The translations under genes were made by a program, and so were the position numbers. This document shows positions 47,331 to 60,728 of a stretch of DNA of 64,000 nt, piece by piece. Within the stretch, counting starts at the first letter, position 1. Each line of letters starts with the position of its first letter. Source of the DNA: Azadirachta indica (taxonomy: Eukaryota > Streptophyta > Magnoliopsida > Sapindales > Meliaceae); the NCBI GenBank assembly GCA_022749755.1, contig CM040453.1, positions 1,820,102 through 1,884,101 on the forward strand, written 5' to 3'. The notes below the pieces were generated by a model, which saw only the letters and a list, made by a program, of their open reading frames with translations, was not told where the DNA came from and ran no database searches.

Positions 47331-50300
47331 TTACGTTGCCACAGAGCTTGCACTACCGCTGCCACCATCTTTTAATCCTTGGAGGCACAAATGTAATGTC
47401 CTTTGTACACTGTCTGCAACTATTCTTAACCTTCCCTGAGTAAGGTCTCCAGCTGAAACTGGATTAACTTCCACCATTCGAGCAACTCTCTGCTTACATT
47501 TTTCCCACTCATCAACACGTAACCAGCATGCTCGGCCCCCATGGCTGCCTTCCATTCCAAGGAAGGAAACATTAGGGTTTTCACCAAATGAATATCTCAG
47601 CCTCACTGAGACACAGTAGGGCAACCAAGCGGCACCACCAGCAGCATTTATCTGAGGTATGTGGGCTGGATCGAGAACTACAGTCAATGCAAAATCAACG
47701 GAATTATGGGGCCTATCATAGTGGATATTGCTTTTAGAAGCTGATGAATTCCCAGAACTCTCATCTACATTAAACCCGCTATGATTTTCAAGGCATAGTT
47801 CAATACGGGGTTTTTGCGAGGGAGCTATATCACTGCCTTGTGTCTGGGCTAATCCCTTCTTCCATGCTATTAGTTTTAAGAATTCTCTTAAAACTGATAT
47901 TGGCAAAGTGAGAAGAGTGATGAATGATGCAACACGAGAAGCATCATAAGGTTCTGATGCAACACGGCGACTAAAGTAGTCACATATCTCTCCTATTTCA
48001 GATTGAGTTAATTCCTCTTGAGCAGTGCTGGAATTTTGCTGCTGTTGCTGCTGCTGTTGTTGATGGAAGCGCTTCACACTGAGGACTTGGAGAAGAAGTT
48101 GAACCCGGTGGACACTAACAGCAAATACATAGCCCCTGCAGAACAAGAGCCATCAGAACAAGGAAAATAAGAGATTTAGGGCTTAAAAATGATGGTGATG
48201 GCTGGAAGTATGTAGATGTGTTCTCAGATAAATAACTAATAACAAGCTTGAAGCACACTAGAGGACCTTTTTACAGAATATAACAATATCATTTAAAAGA
48301 AAATCACATTCAAAAATACTTTATTCAATATAGAGTTAGAGAGGTAAAATAGTTGACAATGAAGGAGTTGGCAACAAAGATCCATGCATTGAAATCAAAC
48401 AGAGACAAAATCTCCATGGATAATAGTAATTCAGAATTTTATAACTTATATATTAAAAAATATACAAGACAGTCCTTCCATAAAATCTTAAGTGTCTCAA
48501 CATTGGCAGATGAGCTAAAAGGTTTTGGTCTCTTTTAGAAGAACCACAAAAATCATTCCACCCTAAACAACTGTAAAAGTGTCATGTCACTTTATTTTCT
48601 CTTCAGTAAATGTTTTATTTGTGTGTGAGCATGGGTGTGTCTTCGTCTGCTTGTCTCAAGCCTCTCCACATTCCAGTTATATTCCTCAAAATTGCAAAGA
48701 ACTTCAAAGAACCTACTTCCAATTTCCACAACATGTTCAATCCATGCAAGATCAATGTCCTTTAAAGAACATAAAGAAGCATATTTGTTCAAATATGCTT
48801 AAAGAAGCATATCTTTCCTCAACATGTTCAAATATCAATGTCCTTTCATGCAATTCTCGTAAAAATCCCACCCAATTCAGGATGCTGGCTTATTACCTCA
48901 TGCATAAAAGATGAAGATGAAGATGAATTTCAATTGTTTATATACCAAACCCAATCAAAATTCAAGGATCATTAGACAGGAAACTGTTTGGACAGTCCTG
49001 CAGTCCAGTTTCCACACCTTTGTCAGGTCTAAATCTATATTTTCTGTATATGATTCTAATGAACTCTATAACAGACTCAGCATATTTGAATGGCAACGAA
49101 CACTGTGCCTCACAAATCCTCTATCAATGCCCACACCTGCTCAAAGCCAGTCTCCACAACAGCAAGGCCCTTATTTAAATGTAGACATAATTCAGCTAAA
49201 AAAATGAACCCAAGCCACAAGACGGGCCATCTTCATATCAGGAATAATAAGCACTTCCTTATCTTCCTGTCAATTTCTTGTACAAAGATCCAATAGTCAA
49301 TAGTCCTTAGCACAATTCTAGCTTTCAGATACTTTTAAGAACTTGTACACTTGCAGTTTGAATGCTCTGGTGTTGATCAAACTATGAAAAACAAATTAAT
49401 AAATGAATTTGGACAAAAACAGTCCCTCCAGAACATGCATACCACTTTGTAGTATGAAGAAATGAACATAAAGTAGAAATTATTTCTATGAAAGAGTAAA
49501 CAAGTAAAACTGGGTTATGTAAACCAGTAACTCTTGCAGTCTTACCCGACAAAGAAGCGTAAGGCTGGCTGTTCTTGGTCCAAATTCAAGAGTGCACCTT
49601 CATTGTCCTTCAAAATTGAACCAAGGATCTCTTTCAAAAGATCGGGTAACTGGGCGAATAGCCATAGCACTCCAAGGTACTTAAGGATGCCTCTTAGCAC
49701 CTTCTTGAGAGCGACAAGAGGAACCCAACCGCCTCCATACCCTCCATCATCACCAAGACCAATAATGGCAGTATTAAGTTCTCCTCTCACATGTGCAGGG
49801 ACACTAGCACCTGGAGTTCTACGTATAGGTAGCCCCGAGCTCACAACGGACAAATTTGAAGATGCTGGAAGAGGATTGCCCACACGGTTCAAGCCAGCAA
49901 CTTGGTTTACTGTCCTAGACATTGCAGCAGAACTGAGCATGCTAGCTCTATTTCCATTAGCATTTGATAGCTGTGAGCCCAAACTTGGGTTTGAATTCGC
50001 CACCCCAGCTGTCTGTTGACCACCAGTGATATTAGAATCTAATCCATTCAGCTCCTGAGCAACATGCTCCATGATGAAAGGCCTAAATTGCGGGCATGGT
50101 AATGACCCTCCAACTGATGGGCCCCCCTTTGGTGGTGTTGCTGGTTGTAACCAAACCTGGTCTCCAGCAAAGCATCGCATGTCAACTGCAAAATGTTTGC
50201 GATATATGATTCGTATCCAGTAGGGGCCACGTAGTACAACAGAGACATCAATAGGCAACAGTGAGCTAGGTACAATGCCAGGGCCACCTCGTCCTGCAGC

Positions 50301-53300
50301 AGCTAACATTGTAGCCCCATGAAGGCTATGGCTCCCAATAGAACTTGTAGCAGTAGCTGCAACAGGGTTCCCTGTGGGACCTGAAGTTCCCTGACTTGCA
50401 TTTGAGGGTGAACTGGTTGGCAAAAGCCCCTGGGATGACATGTAACCCGTTTGTTTTGGAATAGAAGAGACAGCTGCAGCTACCCCTGGAACCCCTGGAA
50501 CAGCTCCAGCTCGTGCAGGCCGTGTTGCAGCTGCAAGGGCATGCAACGGTCCTGCAGTGAGGCGAATGCAGTCCAAAAGAGATGCAACTTCAGCACCGTT
50601 TATGAAATCTTCTAGGAACTGCACAATACAGCAAAAGATAGGTGTCTCAGCACGCATCTCTATGATAAAAGAATGCAGTGAAAAAGCAGGAAAAGCTAAT
50701 GAACAACAACTTTAAAATTAGATTTCATCAAAGTGATGTGGTCCAATAGAAAAAGATTTAGAGATGAACTGTTGAAGAAGTTACTCCAAGGGTTACATAG
50801 TCAAATTTGGTCAACTTAAGTCTTATTATGCAGTAAATGTTGATGGTGTATTTAGTTTTCTGAAGGAACTAGAGGTAAATTCATACTTACCAAAATCTCC
50901 ACAATAAGCTGTAACAGTAACAATGCATCTAATTTATGTTCCAATCATCTTATTTGCTCTTTCTGATATTTTTTTAAGATCATCCCCAGTTAAAAGTCCA
51001 ATATCATCTTGTTTCCTAATAGAAATTCTGCTTCTATAAAAATAAGAGAATCTGTAGCCTTGATCAAAATCACCATAACTTGACTATTTTCATCACAAAC
51101 AGAGAAATAATAAAAGGCTTACAAGCTTTAATTATGGTTTGCCTTCCTTTTTATATCATAATTTTCATCTTCTTCTTTCCATTTTATTATTGAGCAGACA
51201 TTACTAGTTAAACCAGCCATCTTTTCAGTTATTAAGCTTCAATTATGATGCTGAGATTTAAAGATACCGGGTTAGCTGAGTTTTCCCATGATGTATCACG
51301 AAGACAACTAACTTTTCGCTTCTACGATATAATCTAATAAGGGTATCTTAGTTTCCATCTGTGATCCACAAAAAGAACTTGACATCATTTTACTTTCTGA
51401 AAATTGTCTTCCCTTTTCTGAAGTGTTTGTCAGAATTGTTAAAGAAACAAGGAAGGGACAACAAAATTGACACACAAAATATCTTACATCTCATTCACCA
51501 GACAGCAAAATTGAACATTTTTAGATTTTAAAGAGGACAAAAGAAACAAGAAAAATAAGCAAACCTTGGTATGGGGCCAAAGTTGATCAGGAGAAACATG
51601 CATTGTGCAACCTTCTTTACCTGACTCCCACTCGACAACAAAGCGAGCAAGGACACCTGAACCAAAACTAAACCACAAACTCATTAATCCAACTGCCTCA
51701 ATTCTAAATGCCCTCCTCATTTGTTCCGATAACTTGTCAGCTGCCTCAATAGCACCTTTGCCTCCAACTGGTACTTTAACATCAGAATTTGCACTGCCTT
51801 CTTCTGGTTTCTCATCTGCTCTTACTCCAAGCAGTTTCCTCATCCCAAGGGCAAACATTCGAGCATTAGCAAGCCTTTGAATATCTGCAACTAGCTTCTT
51901 TATACTATCAGCCTCAACAGACTGATAACTCAGAACAACACCATCTGGATCATAACGGATGTGAGAATCTATATCAGATGTATTAGCAATTCGAACACCA
52001 GAACCCCATGGGGTATTGTTGCTTCCTTTCTGAAGTTCCCACAAATCCCTGAAGTGCTGGTCATTTATTTTGACATCCCAATACATGCTTCCAGGCCTGC
52101 CAAGTCGTAGGCATATGTGTCGCCACGTATCTCCACGGGCAAATGGAAGTCGGAACCATATATTAGAGGATGCACTTCTTAGTCCCACTTCTTCAACATA
52201 AGGAATGTCCAATGCCTCCATCTGACTAGTTAGTCTAGCATGCTTAATACATAACGAACAATGCCTGACCACGTGAAGAAAAGCAGAAACATAAATACTT
52301 GAAGGCGCATTCCCTTTATTTGCTTCAGCAATAAGAATGCCATAGCTGTATCTTTCAGTCTTAGAAACCAATTCAGTTGATATAAGCCCCTCAGATGAAG
52401 TCTGCTGAGAATCAGCTGATTCTGTGATTTTCCTTCTCTTGTTGCTAACTCCTGGAGTGGCTTCAATACCTTGGAGTGAAGGAACAAAACTCAACATATC
52501 TGAAACTGTACGCTTACGTGAATTTTTGTCAGGTTTTGAAACAATATCATGGTCAGAGCTCTGAGAAATTACAGTATCTGCTGCCTGGGCTGAAGAAAGA
52601 ACAGATTGCTAGTCAAATACGGTTAACCCAAAAAAAGAAACTTGAGGAAAGAAAAATAGAAGGCACATGTCCCAAAATACAGATAAAATCAGAGATAGTA
52701 TCTTACATACGGGAGGTGAAACCAATGAGCCTGATCCACCAACTTTTATGGATCCAGCTAGGGATCCAGTAGGTCCATTTGGTTTTGCACTTGGTGCATG
52801 GACTCGAACAGGAGCTGCTCGAGGAGGAGATAATAGTCGAGCTGACCTACTACCAGATATTAAATCTTCCTCCACAGTGCTAACCTCAAGTGAATGTGGA
52901 GATCTTAGAGAAGCCAAATCCTGCTCAGATTTTGAAGCTGACAGTTTCTTTACAGCTGTGCTTCTTCCTAGAGCAGATGATAGTGAACTGAAAGAACTAG
53001 CCTGTCCAGGGCCCTTCAAATTGCTTGATGAATATAAAGAACCATTATATTGAGTATTTCCAATTGATACTTTTGCAACATTATTAAGGTGGGACATCTG
53101 CATACTTCCCTCCCACCTTGAAGAAGGACTTCCAGTTTTTAAGCCATGGACATTCATTTGAAGAGAGCCAAAATGAGAAGTGGAAGATGCAGTGAATGAT
53201 GAAGTGAGATTCTGAACAGGGTACGAAGAAGCAGATGGCCCTTTCTCAAATTCAAACACTTCATCAACAACAGATGAAAAGCCCGATGGTGGACATCCTG

Positions 53301-56300
53301 CAATCTGCATGGAACCATCTAGGTTGAGCTCAGAAAGAAGACCATGTTCAGAAGTCTGATTGGTACCATCAGAATTAGGCAAAATGGAAAGTAATTTTCC
53401 TTGCTCAAGTATACTCAAATTGAGTTCATCTTCAAGCATCTGCATCTGACTGATGTCAATTTTTTTTATGCGCATCACATTATTTAAGTCATTAAAAGAA
53501 TGACCTTTATCAGATGGATCTGGCTCAGTCTCTAGCAATTTGAACATGGGCTTAAAATCCTTATCAAGTTCCATCAGCAGAAAATAAGAGCTCCCACAGT
53601 CTGGAAAACCCATCAGCAACACGGGTGAACCATTCGCAAGGTTCTTTGGTACTTTCATTGAAGCAGAACCATGGTCATAAACCTGCAAGAATCACGTGCA
53701 ACCTCATAAATATTAACTGGAGATTGATACCTACAAAGAATCCAATATGTGTCCGTATAATAGGAGAAATGAAAAAACGATTACCTCAAGTCCTAAAAAC
53801 CTGCCAATAGCAGCAAATAAGTTAAATATACTTTTGCTTCTCAAGCCCATAAAAACTTCAGCTGCAGCCATGCTTCCCTGATTTAAAGCTTCTTCACATT
53901 CTGATACTGCTGAAGGTGCAAGAATATTATGGGATGACTGGAGAAGAAAACGGCCATTCCTGCAAGATCACAAAAGAGGCTTAAAAGACCTAACGGAGAT
54001 GGTTATCTTGGAGAAACTGCCAAGTACAATTGTGAAGAGACATTATCAGGTTCCTTTCTCCTGCAAAATAATGGACCTTTCTGAAAGGCAAAATGGTTTA
54101 TTGACATATAGGAAGGGACGGATAATAGGTGATACCGGTCAAGAAAAAAGAAAAATGCAGAGTAACCATAACTACATATTTGATTAATCCTGCTATCTAT
54201 TTGTTCTCCAAGTCTAATTCCACTGCAGAAAGCATCCTGCACCACTTTCACATCAGTTTCTCAAAATCTTTGAGAAGTGTTGTTTCAACTTCTTTTATGC
54301 CCTATCAAAATGATTTCAGCCAGATTTCAATTATCTCAATATTGTCAATCTGAATAATAAAGGTGAAAATCAGTCATGAGTGCAAACCGCATCAAAGGTT
54401 GTCTATCTAACAAGAGTCCAATCCTTACATTTGAAGGTACATGCTAAACATTCAATGAAAGCCCTGAAACCAAAGATGGGCCAACTGAACTGGTGCTCAG
54501 GCTCTTTATAGAAAAAATTGAAGCCCTATGGAATAGGTAAGAGGCCAATTAGGGATCAGGTTTAGATCTAGTAGAACTTCAAATTGCTTATATCCAATGA
54601 CTGTGCGTTATTTATAGCTTTTTCATACACAGCAATCAAAGATCAACTCGTGAAAAGCAGAAAATAATGAAAAAATGTAAATATGTGTTATTAGCAAGAG
54701 CAAATGATGAAACCTTATATTTATTCCAAGAGTAAAGAATGATGATCCATAGGCACGCACGCGTAATACTTCCTGCCCCTCGTATTCCGTAAAATCAGAC
54801 TTGTTATCTTTCTGCAAACAGAAACCAATGAGGTAAATGAAGACATATCACTATGTAGTCTCCAAAAAACAGATCCATACAGCACAATACTCCTTATGCA
54901 GAAGAAAAATTCCATAACTTTTGAAACCAACCTTTTTATTGTCAACATCAGGTTCATCAACGTAAGATTGTAGAGCAACATCACCTGGAGCTCGACAGAT
55001 CTGAATGTTCTTAACCAGTTCCCTTTGAATTTCAAGCAAACGAGTATATTTATTACAGGATATAGCTCTTAGAAGCAACTTTTCAACATCTATGCAACTT
55101 TGGTCAAGTGAAAATTCCGCCTCCTTGCCAGTTAATGGATCTATAACGAATGTGCTATGAAGACACTTTATCTGCAGATCTGGTGCTGGTTCGATCTTTA
55201 TAAATGGGCATGACCCTGAATCAGGTGACCCTGAGTTTTTATCAAAATCTAGCCAATACATAAGCTTTAAACCTGGAGTTCGTAGACCAGCCGAATCAAC
55301 GTCAACATCTTGATTTGGTAATATGGAACTCCCACTTGCTCCATGACCTGTACTACCATCAGATATGAGATCAAATCTGATTGCATCCTTCCATCTCCCT
55401 TGCCGAAGTGCTTGTACTTGCCTTATGACAGTGTCCATAACAAGCGCCACACATAACTCATGGAGAACTGAGTATAATGTAATAAATGGATTCTCTGCTG
55501 CTGACATTCTGCGCTCTAAATCATCTCCAAGTACATGCCGCCGTGTTTCTTCCAATTTCACAGGTCCACTCCTCTCTCCAACAAGCAGCTCCAGATGCAA
55601 TATCCTCCACATGGACAAGTGTCCTCTGTAACCAAGAGTAACTAAAACCTTGAATTCCCCATCAACACGAAGCAGAGCGGTACCACTGGAAACTTTCACC
55701 TCAGAAATTTCTTTGGGAAGGGAAACTTCAAGTAGTTTAGCCCGTACAAGTGTGTCCAACTTCTTCAAAGCAGGTTTCTGCTGCTCCTCAGTTAATGCAC
55801 TTTGCATACCCACATCTTCTACACATTTTGGTAATCGCTGATAAGATCCTGTAAGGAAGACTTCAATAGCAGATGGAACATCATAGATAGGAGCACGAGC
55901 TTGCTGAAGGCCCTCGTGCATGAAAAACAGCGAATCTGCAGCCTGGGTGAAACATGTATCATGACTTGATAGAGTAGATGCCAATTGCTGACAGTAATGT
56001 ATTAGTGGAACCTGCAGTTAAAAGACTATGGGTGAATAAAAGAACACGTTTCCAAATTCCAACAGCTTAGAAACTGAACAAACCACAAGGTTACAAGACC
56101 CCACGGAAAAAACGAATTACTAAAAACTACAAGAAGTTAGAGGTGTTCAACAAAAATTAACACTGCACTGCCACCAGTGAGGTCACTGATTAGAAGCAGA
56201 AAAAGGTTAAATTTGAAAACATAACCAACTCAAAAAGACCATATTGTAGAAAAGATCATATTGTCCATGATAAAAATATAGAATCACTTTAAGTAACATC

Positions 56301-57201
56301 TTGGTTCACTACGAGAAAACATTGAACCAAACCACTTAAGGAAACTGATTCCACATGACAGAGATATTTTCAAATTGCATTACTAATTCAGCTTGACAAC
56401 CAATCAAAGAATAAAGGAATCAACCAGCCTAGATTAGTTATACATTCAAATAAATGCAATAAACAACCAAAAGCATTCTTATAAGATGGGTTAATTAAAA
56501 GCAAATATGTCCGAACTTACACATTACTAAGGACCAACATTCTGCACAAGTATAAAGTGAAAACAACTTAAAAGATTGCTCACTCACCCCGAGAAATTGC
56601 CCAGCATATATTCACGGCCGACCAAATGCAAAAAAAATATATACTGATTCAAACTTAAATCTTTAAAAGGTAAAGTCAATAAAAAAACCTAAATTCACAG
56701 CAAACAATTCAGAAATCGTCTACATTTATACTTTTGCTCTCGAATACCCGGTGATTCATCCTTAATCAACACTCTTTCCATTAGCTTGCCACCAACCTAA
56801 AGCCCTTTCAAGAAATATCATTTCCCCAATATTCAAAATTTAAACGGAAATTTCAATTAAAAAAAATCTTTTAATCCCACAAACATCTATCTTCCCCTAA
56901 TTCTTCCCTTCAATCAATCAAAACCGAAAACTCGGGGTAGCGGCCGAGTTGACTGGAGTGACTCAGTAAATTAACTAACTAACTAACTAACCTGTTGGCA
57001 CCACTTAGCAAGAACATTGAGACGCAGCATGCGTTGTTGACTCTTAACAATATACTTCAACAAGCTAATCTTCTTATCAGTATCGGACTCCTCGCCGCTC
57101 TTCGATTTGTCAACCAGCTCTTTCAGCGACGCAAACGACTCCTCCGCCGCTCGACTCACCAGAGTCGAAAACGGCACCGTCTGCTGCCCCAAGTCCCCCA
57201 T
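47331..57201 (-). CDS. MED14 (SWP): Mediator of RNA polymerase II transcription subunit 14
   Basis: The scaffold subunit that joins the Mediator head, middle and tail. In Arabidopsis it is STRUWWELPETER, needed for cell number control. The model has eight exons: 56992-57201, 54932-56011, 54714-54811, 53785-53959, 52711-53682, 51565-52584, 49546-50618 and 47331-48135. It gives 1810 residues with the frame kept throughout; Arabidopsis is about 1700. The N-terminal MED14 domain is clear (VPFSTLVSRAAEESFASLKELV; LLKYIVKSQQRMLRLNVLAKWCQQ; SAIEVFLTGSYQRLP). The middle is Ser-rich and low complexity; HALAAATRPARAGAVPGVPG begins a Gly/Ala/Pro linker. The C-terminal domain includes RGPYWIRIIYRKHFAVDMRCFAGDQVWLQPA, and a nine-Gln run lies in exon 8. 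For exon 6 the second of two nearby AGs (CCCAG before GCAGCAGAT) is used, because the first would break the frame. Confidence 0.95.
48030..48063 (-). repeat. Polyglutamine-coding CAG/CAA tract in MED14 exon 8
   Basis: Nine consecutive Gln codons, a mix of CAA and CAG on the minus strand, follow KRFH. Such runs vary in length between plant MED14 proteins and are expected to be tolerated. Confidence 0.85.
56972..56991 (-). repeat. GTTA microsatellite that forms the MED14 intron 1 donor
   Basis: On the minus strand exon 1 ends in CAACAG. The intron begins with five GTTA units in a row, so the donor GT is the first base pair of a tetranucleotide repeat. Confidence 0.85.
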
Positions 57202-60200
57202 TTGAAATGATAAAAATTAGGGCTTCTCAATTATACTTCGCCAAGATCCGTGTGGTGCAATTTATTTAGCATGGAGATTGTTAGGGTTTCGATTCCTTGT
57301 GTTATTCTTGTTAGCGAGCGAGAGAATTTATTTATTTTGTTGGGATTTTCTCTTTTTTCTCTTTTTTTAATTTCACGCAGCGTTTTTCTTTCTCGCTCGC
57401 TCGCTCTCTCTCTCTCATAATCAGTCGGGGGAAGAAAGGCGGAATATAACAGGAGGCCCCCCACATCGCAAGAGAGAAAAAAAAACGCGGGGGTCCCATT
57501 TGTGTAAAATTTCGCCACATCAGCATTTTTATATTTGATAAATTTAAGAGGTAATAAAATTAGGTCCCGTATTTTACTGAAATCATATATCGGATACGAA
57601 ATAATATTTTTTTTATTTCACACGGGTCCCATCTTTAATTTCTTCCAAATATTTGTTAATAAAATGAGGTATTTAACTTCTAAAATTCAAATCATATTGT
57701 TTGTGTCAAAGAAATATAAAAATCAAATCATTAATTTTATTAGCTAATTTTTACTAGAAAATTGCAAATTATGTTTTCACTTATGATCTCATAAAGAAAT
57801 AATAATACCATGCATTCCAAAAATTTATAATTTGTTATAATTTTTTCATTCTAACTTCTAATAAATGTGACATGTATTGATTACATGACCATCGAATTAA
57901 TGAATGAGAAATTTCATAATTCAATATGGAAGAACATTTTAAAAAATATAATATCTCATTAGATGACCATCGAATTAATTTGTTATATTTTTAAAAAATT
58001 TGAAACAAAATGAGTGTCAAGGTAAAGCTAAATTTTAGGAGTATAATATAACCAACCCTCGAATCGCTGACTGCCTGATTCTACCAAGCGAATCTTAGTG
58101 CATAGTTTTGGGTAAAAGATTATAGAACTTTGTCTTTGGTCTTTTGTTTGCTGTGAAGTCGGACATTGAAATGTTATGATCCCATGGATCTAAATAATTT
58201 GGGTTTTGTCAAAGATGGGCCAGTGGACTAAGTGGGCCGAATAGAAATATAAAGGCCGTTTCCGTTGGAGTGAAGCGGGCTCAAATAAGAAAAAACTGGA
58301 GCTAACCGCCAAGGCTGTTATATGCCTAGGCGTTGAATGCAGAGGTTAATCTCTTCTACGTCTATCTAATCTCTGTGATTATCCGTCAGTTTTCTTGATC
58401 ATTTGGATCTTCATGTGTACTCTGAAACTGATTGTTTTTCGGGTTTTGTCATTTTTGCATTTATTAAATCATAGAGAGTTTAGCGAGAGGATTTGCCCTT
58501 TGCACAAATAATTAAGTAAATGCTAGGAAATGAACCAAACGAAAAACGATAATGGCATTCAGATTTCAGTAACATCTTTATAATTAAATAGTGCAGGTCA
58601 AAAAAGGCTCTCTCCGTTAGGGCTTTAGTCTAAGTTATTATAATGATAAAATGGATACTTTCCAGAACATATATATGGGATTGGTCATCTGTGCGCAAGT
58701 GCTGATAAGTTATTCTAATTATAGAAAATAGAAATTTGGAATGAAACTAACTATTTCCAATTCATTAATAGTTAATGAAAGGTCGAACAACTAGCATGGT
58801 AGAACGACAAAACTCTTTACACTTAACACAAGTTAAAATGAAAAATTATTCTATGAGAAGAAAAGGAAGTGTACGATTGTGAACGTAAGCTTTTCTGTGC
58901 TGTCACACAATCCGTAAGTGCTAATAAGCACTTAGTAAAATGTTAAACCATGTGTTTAACAAATTTTGATAAAAATGTTTATCAAAAAATTTTTAACACT
59001 TAAAATAATTATTTGAGTAGTAAAAATTTAGTGTTTTCTCAAATTAGCACTTCACGTATTTAAAAAGGATAGTACTTGTATGGTTAATAAAATTTTTATT
59101 TTTTTCAAAATATCTTAAATAAATTTAAAAATCACATTTCTCAAATATTTAATTTTTTTGGGTTAAATAAATTTTAATTTAGATGATATATATATATATA
59201 TATTTATATGATGCATTATATTAGATATTTGAATATATATTATTTGTTATATTTTTTCTTTCTAGATGAATAATTAATATTATTAAAATTGTAGTTATTT
59301 TATAACAAAAAAATATTATTTTTATTTTTTTTAATTCTTGAAGTTGTAGTTATTTTCGTAACAAATTTTTTATTCAACTTTTTAAAAATGTTATATATAT
59401 ATATATAGATATATATATGTGTAATATTTGTTTTCATTAAAAATACTGCTATATGGATATATTACTTACTTTAATATGTTTATTTTGGTAATTTGTCAAT
59501 TCAAAAGTATTTTTTTAATTACACTTACAAACACTTAATTTAGTACTAATAAATATTTTTAGAAATTATTAACTAAACGCTTAAAGGGTTAAAAGAAAAA
59601 ATGTTAAAGAATATAAGGACTAATTATTTTAATACTTATTTAGTTCTACCAAACTGACCCTAAAGCTTATTCCTCCGCAAGATTAGTTTGAAGAGGTTGG
59701 GTTTTTGTTCAACTAAACTCCTTACTTCACAGCAAGTCTAACCAGCTGGACTCTATCCTCCTCTTTGTTACAGAGGAGAGACGGGTAAAATTGTTAAGCG
59801 TACAGGACATCGCATCTTCATATCCACTGTTCAAATTTCTGCGCTCGCCGAGTCTAATTGTCTCTTTGGTGCTCATCAATAGTTGATCATGTTCAAGATT
59901 TATTTTCCTTTTTTCTTCACCGAATCAATTGGCAGAGGGATGGTATGACTCTGAGATTCTACCGTAGTAAAATAAAATGTAAGGCGTATGAGCCAGAATT
60001 TATAGTCTTGTTTTAACAAGACTTAAAATTACGTACTGAAAAAATTTCTGAAATGTTGATAAAATTACTTAGCAAAATTTCCCCACAATTTATTGGGTAG
60101 CTTAATAAGCTTATTGGTTATGTTGTAGGCTCTTCTAGTTGGACCAAAAGAAAAATTATAATAAAAAAAAAAAAATTCGTAAATCTTGCATTTTGTTTCT

Positions 60201-60728
60201 TCCTCGAAACACTACTGGGGGAGGCATCCAAGGATGGCTTATCCTGATTTTATTTTTTTTTTTTCAAAGAATTATTTATCAGTATTATAAAACATTTTTG
60301 ACACCAAACCCAACTCATCTTTACATTAATAACTCGAATAAATTTAGTCATCTGTTCCTCTGAATTTTAAAATCTGGTTTTTATCTTTGTAGGCCGTAAG
60401 ATTTATCTTTTAAATGAGCAAATATAAAGAACACACAGTAACATGATTGTTTAAGATGAAATAATTTTCTCATTGATGTATAAAAAACATGTGAACATAA
60501 TATGTTTCCTTTGTACAATTACATCAAAGCAAACAAGCCAGTCTATACATGCATATATTTTTTTTCCCTGTTTTACCCTCGTCAGGAAGGTAAAGGAATC
60601 CAGATCTAGGTTGCTTCTCCAAGAGCCCAAGCAGAAATGGTCCTTTTCCAATCAGAACATGGATTTCTTCTCCATGAACCATGATCATGTGTCAGTGGCT
60701 GTGAAAATATGGACCCTTTTTTCTCTGT
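57202..60728. other. Spacer between MED14 promoter and Aux/IAA 3' end
   Basis: From 57202 to about 57500 is the MED14 leader and promoter, with a CTCG/CT-rich tract near 57390-57417. Beyond lie a pair of 17-base direct repeats (57885-57901 and 57963-57979), a promoter-like stretch at about 58200-58640 without a following gene, and a long AT-rich inverted-repeat region at about 58953-59578. Some balanced-composition sequence without a recognisable gene follows at 59690-59990. The right end is the Aux/IAA 3' flank. Confidence 0.5.
58953..59578. mobile_element. Candidate non-autonomous MITE-like element with long imperfect inverted repeats
   Basis: The left segment (58954-59046) and the reverse complement of the right segment (about 59515-59578) align over some 60-90 bases with gaps. 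Shared blocks include GTTTA...AAAAAT(G/A)TTTAT and AGTA(G/C)TA...TTAGTGTTT. The interior is AT-rich without open frames. The outer ends and target-site duplication are not resolved. It could also be ordinary AT-rich sequence that folds by chance, so confidence is low. Confidence 0.35.

Noticed and set aside
48136..49545. Plus-strand frames inside MED14 intron 7 (about 48579-48914 and 48911-49207)
   Set aside because: They lie within a clear intron, have no known homology, and show AT-rich low-complexity composition.
52584..52589. Upstream AG (TTCTTCAG) as the acceptor of MED14 exon 6
   Set aside because: Using it puts a stop codon a few codons into the exon. The next AG five bases on keeps the frame through AADTVISQ.
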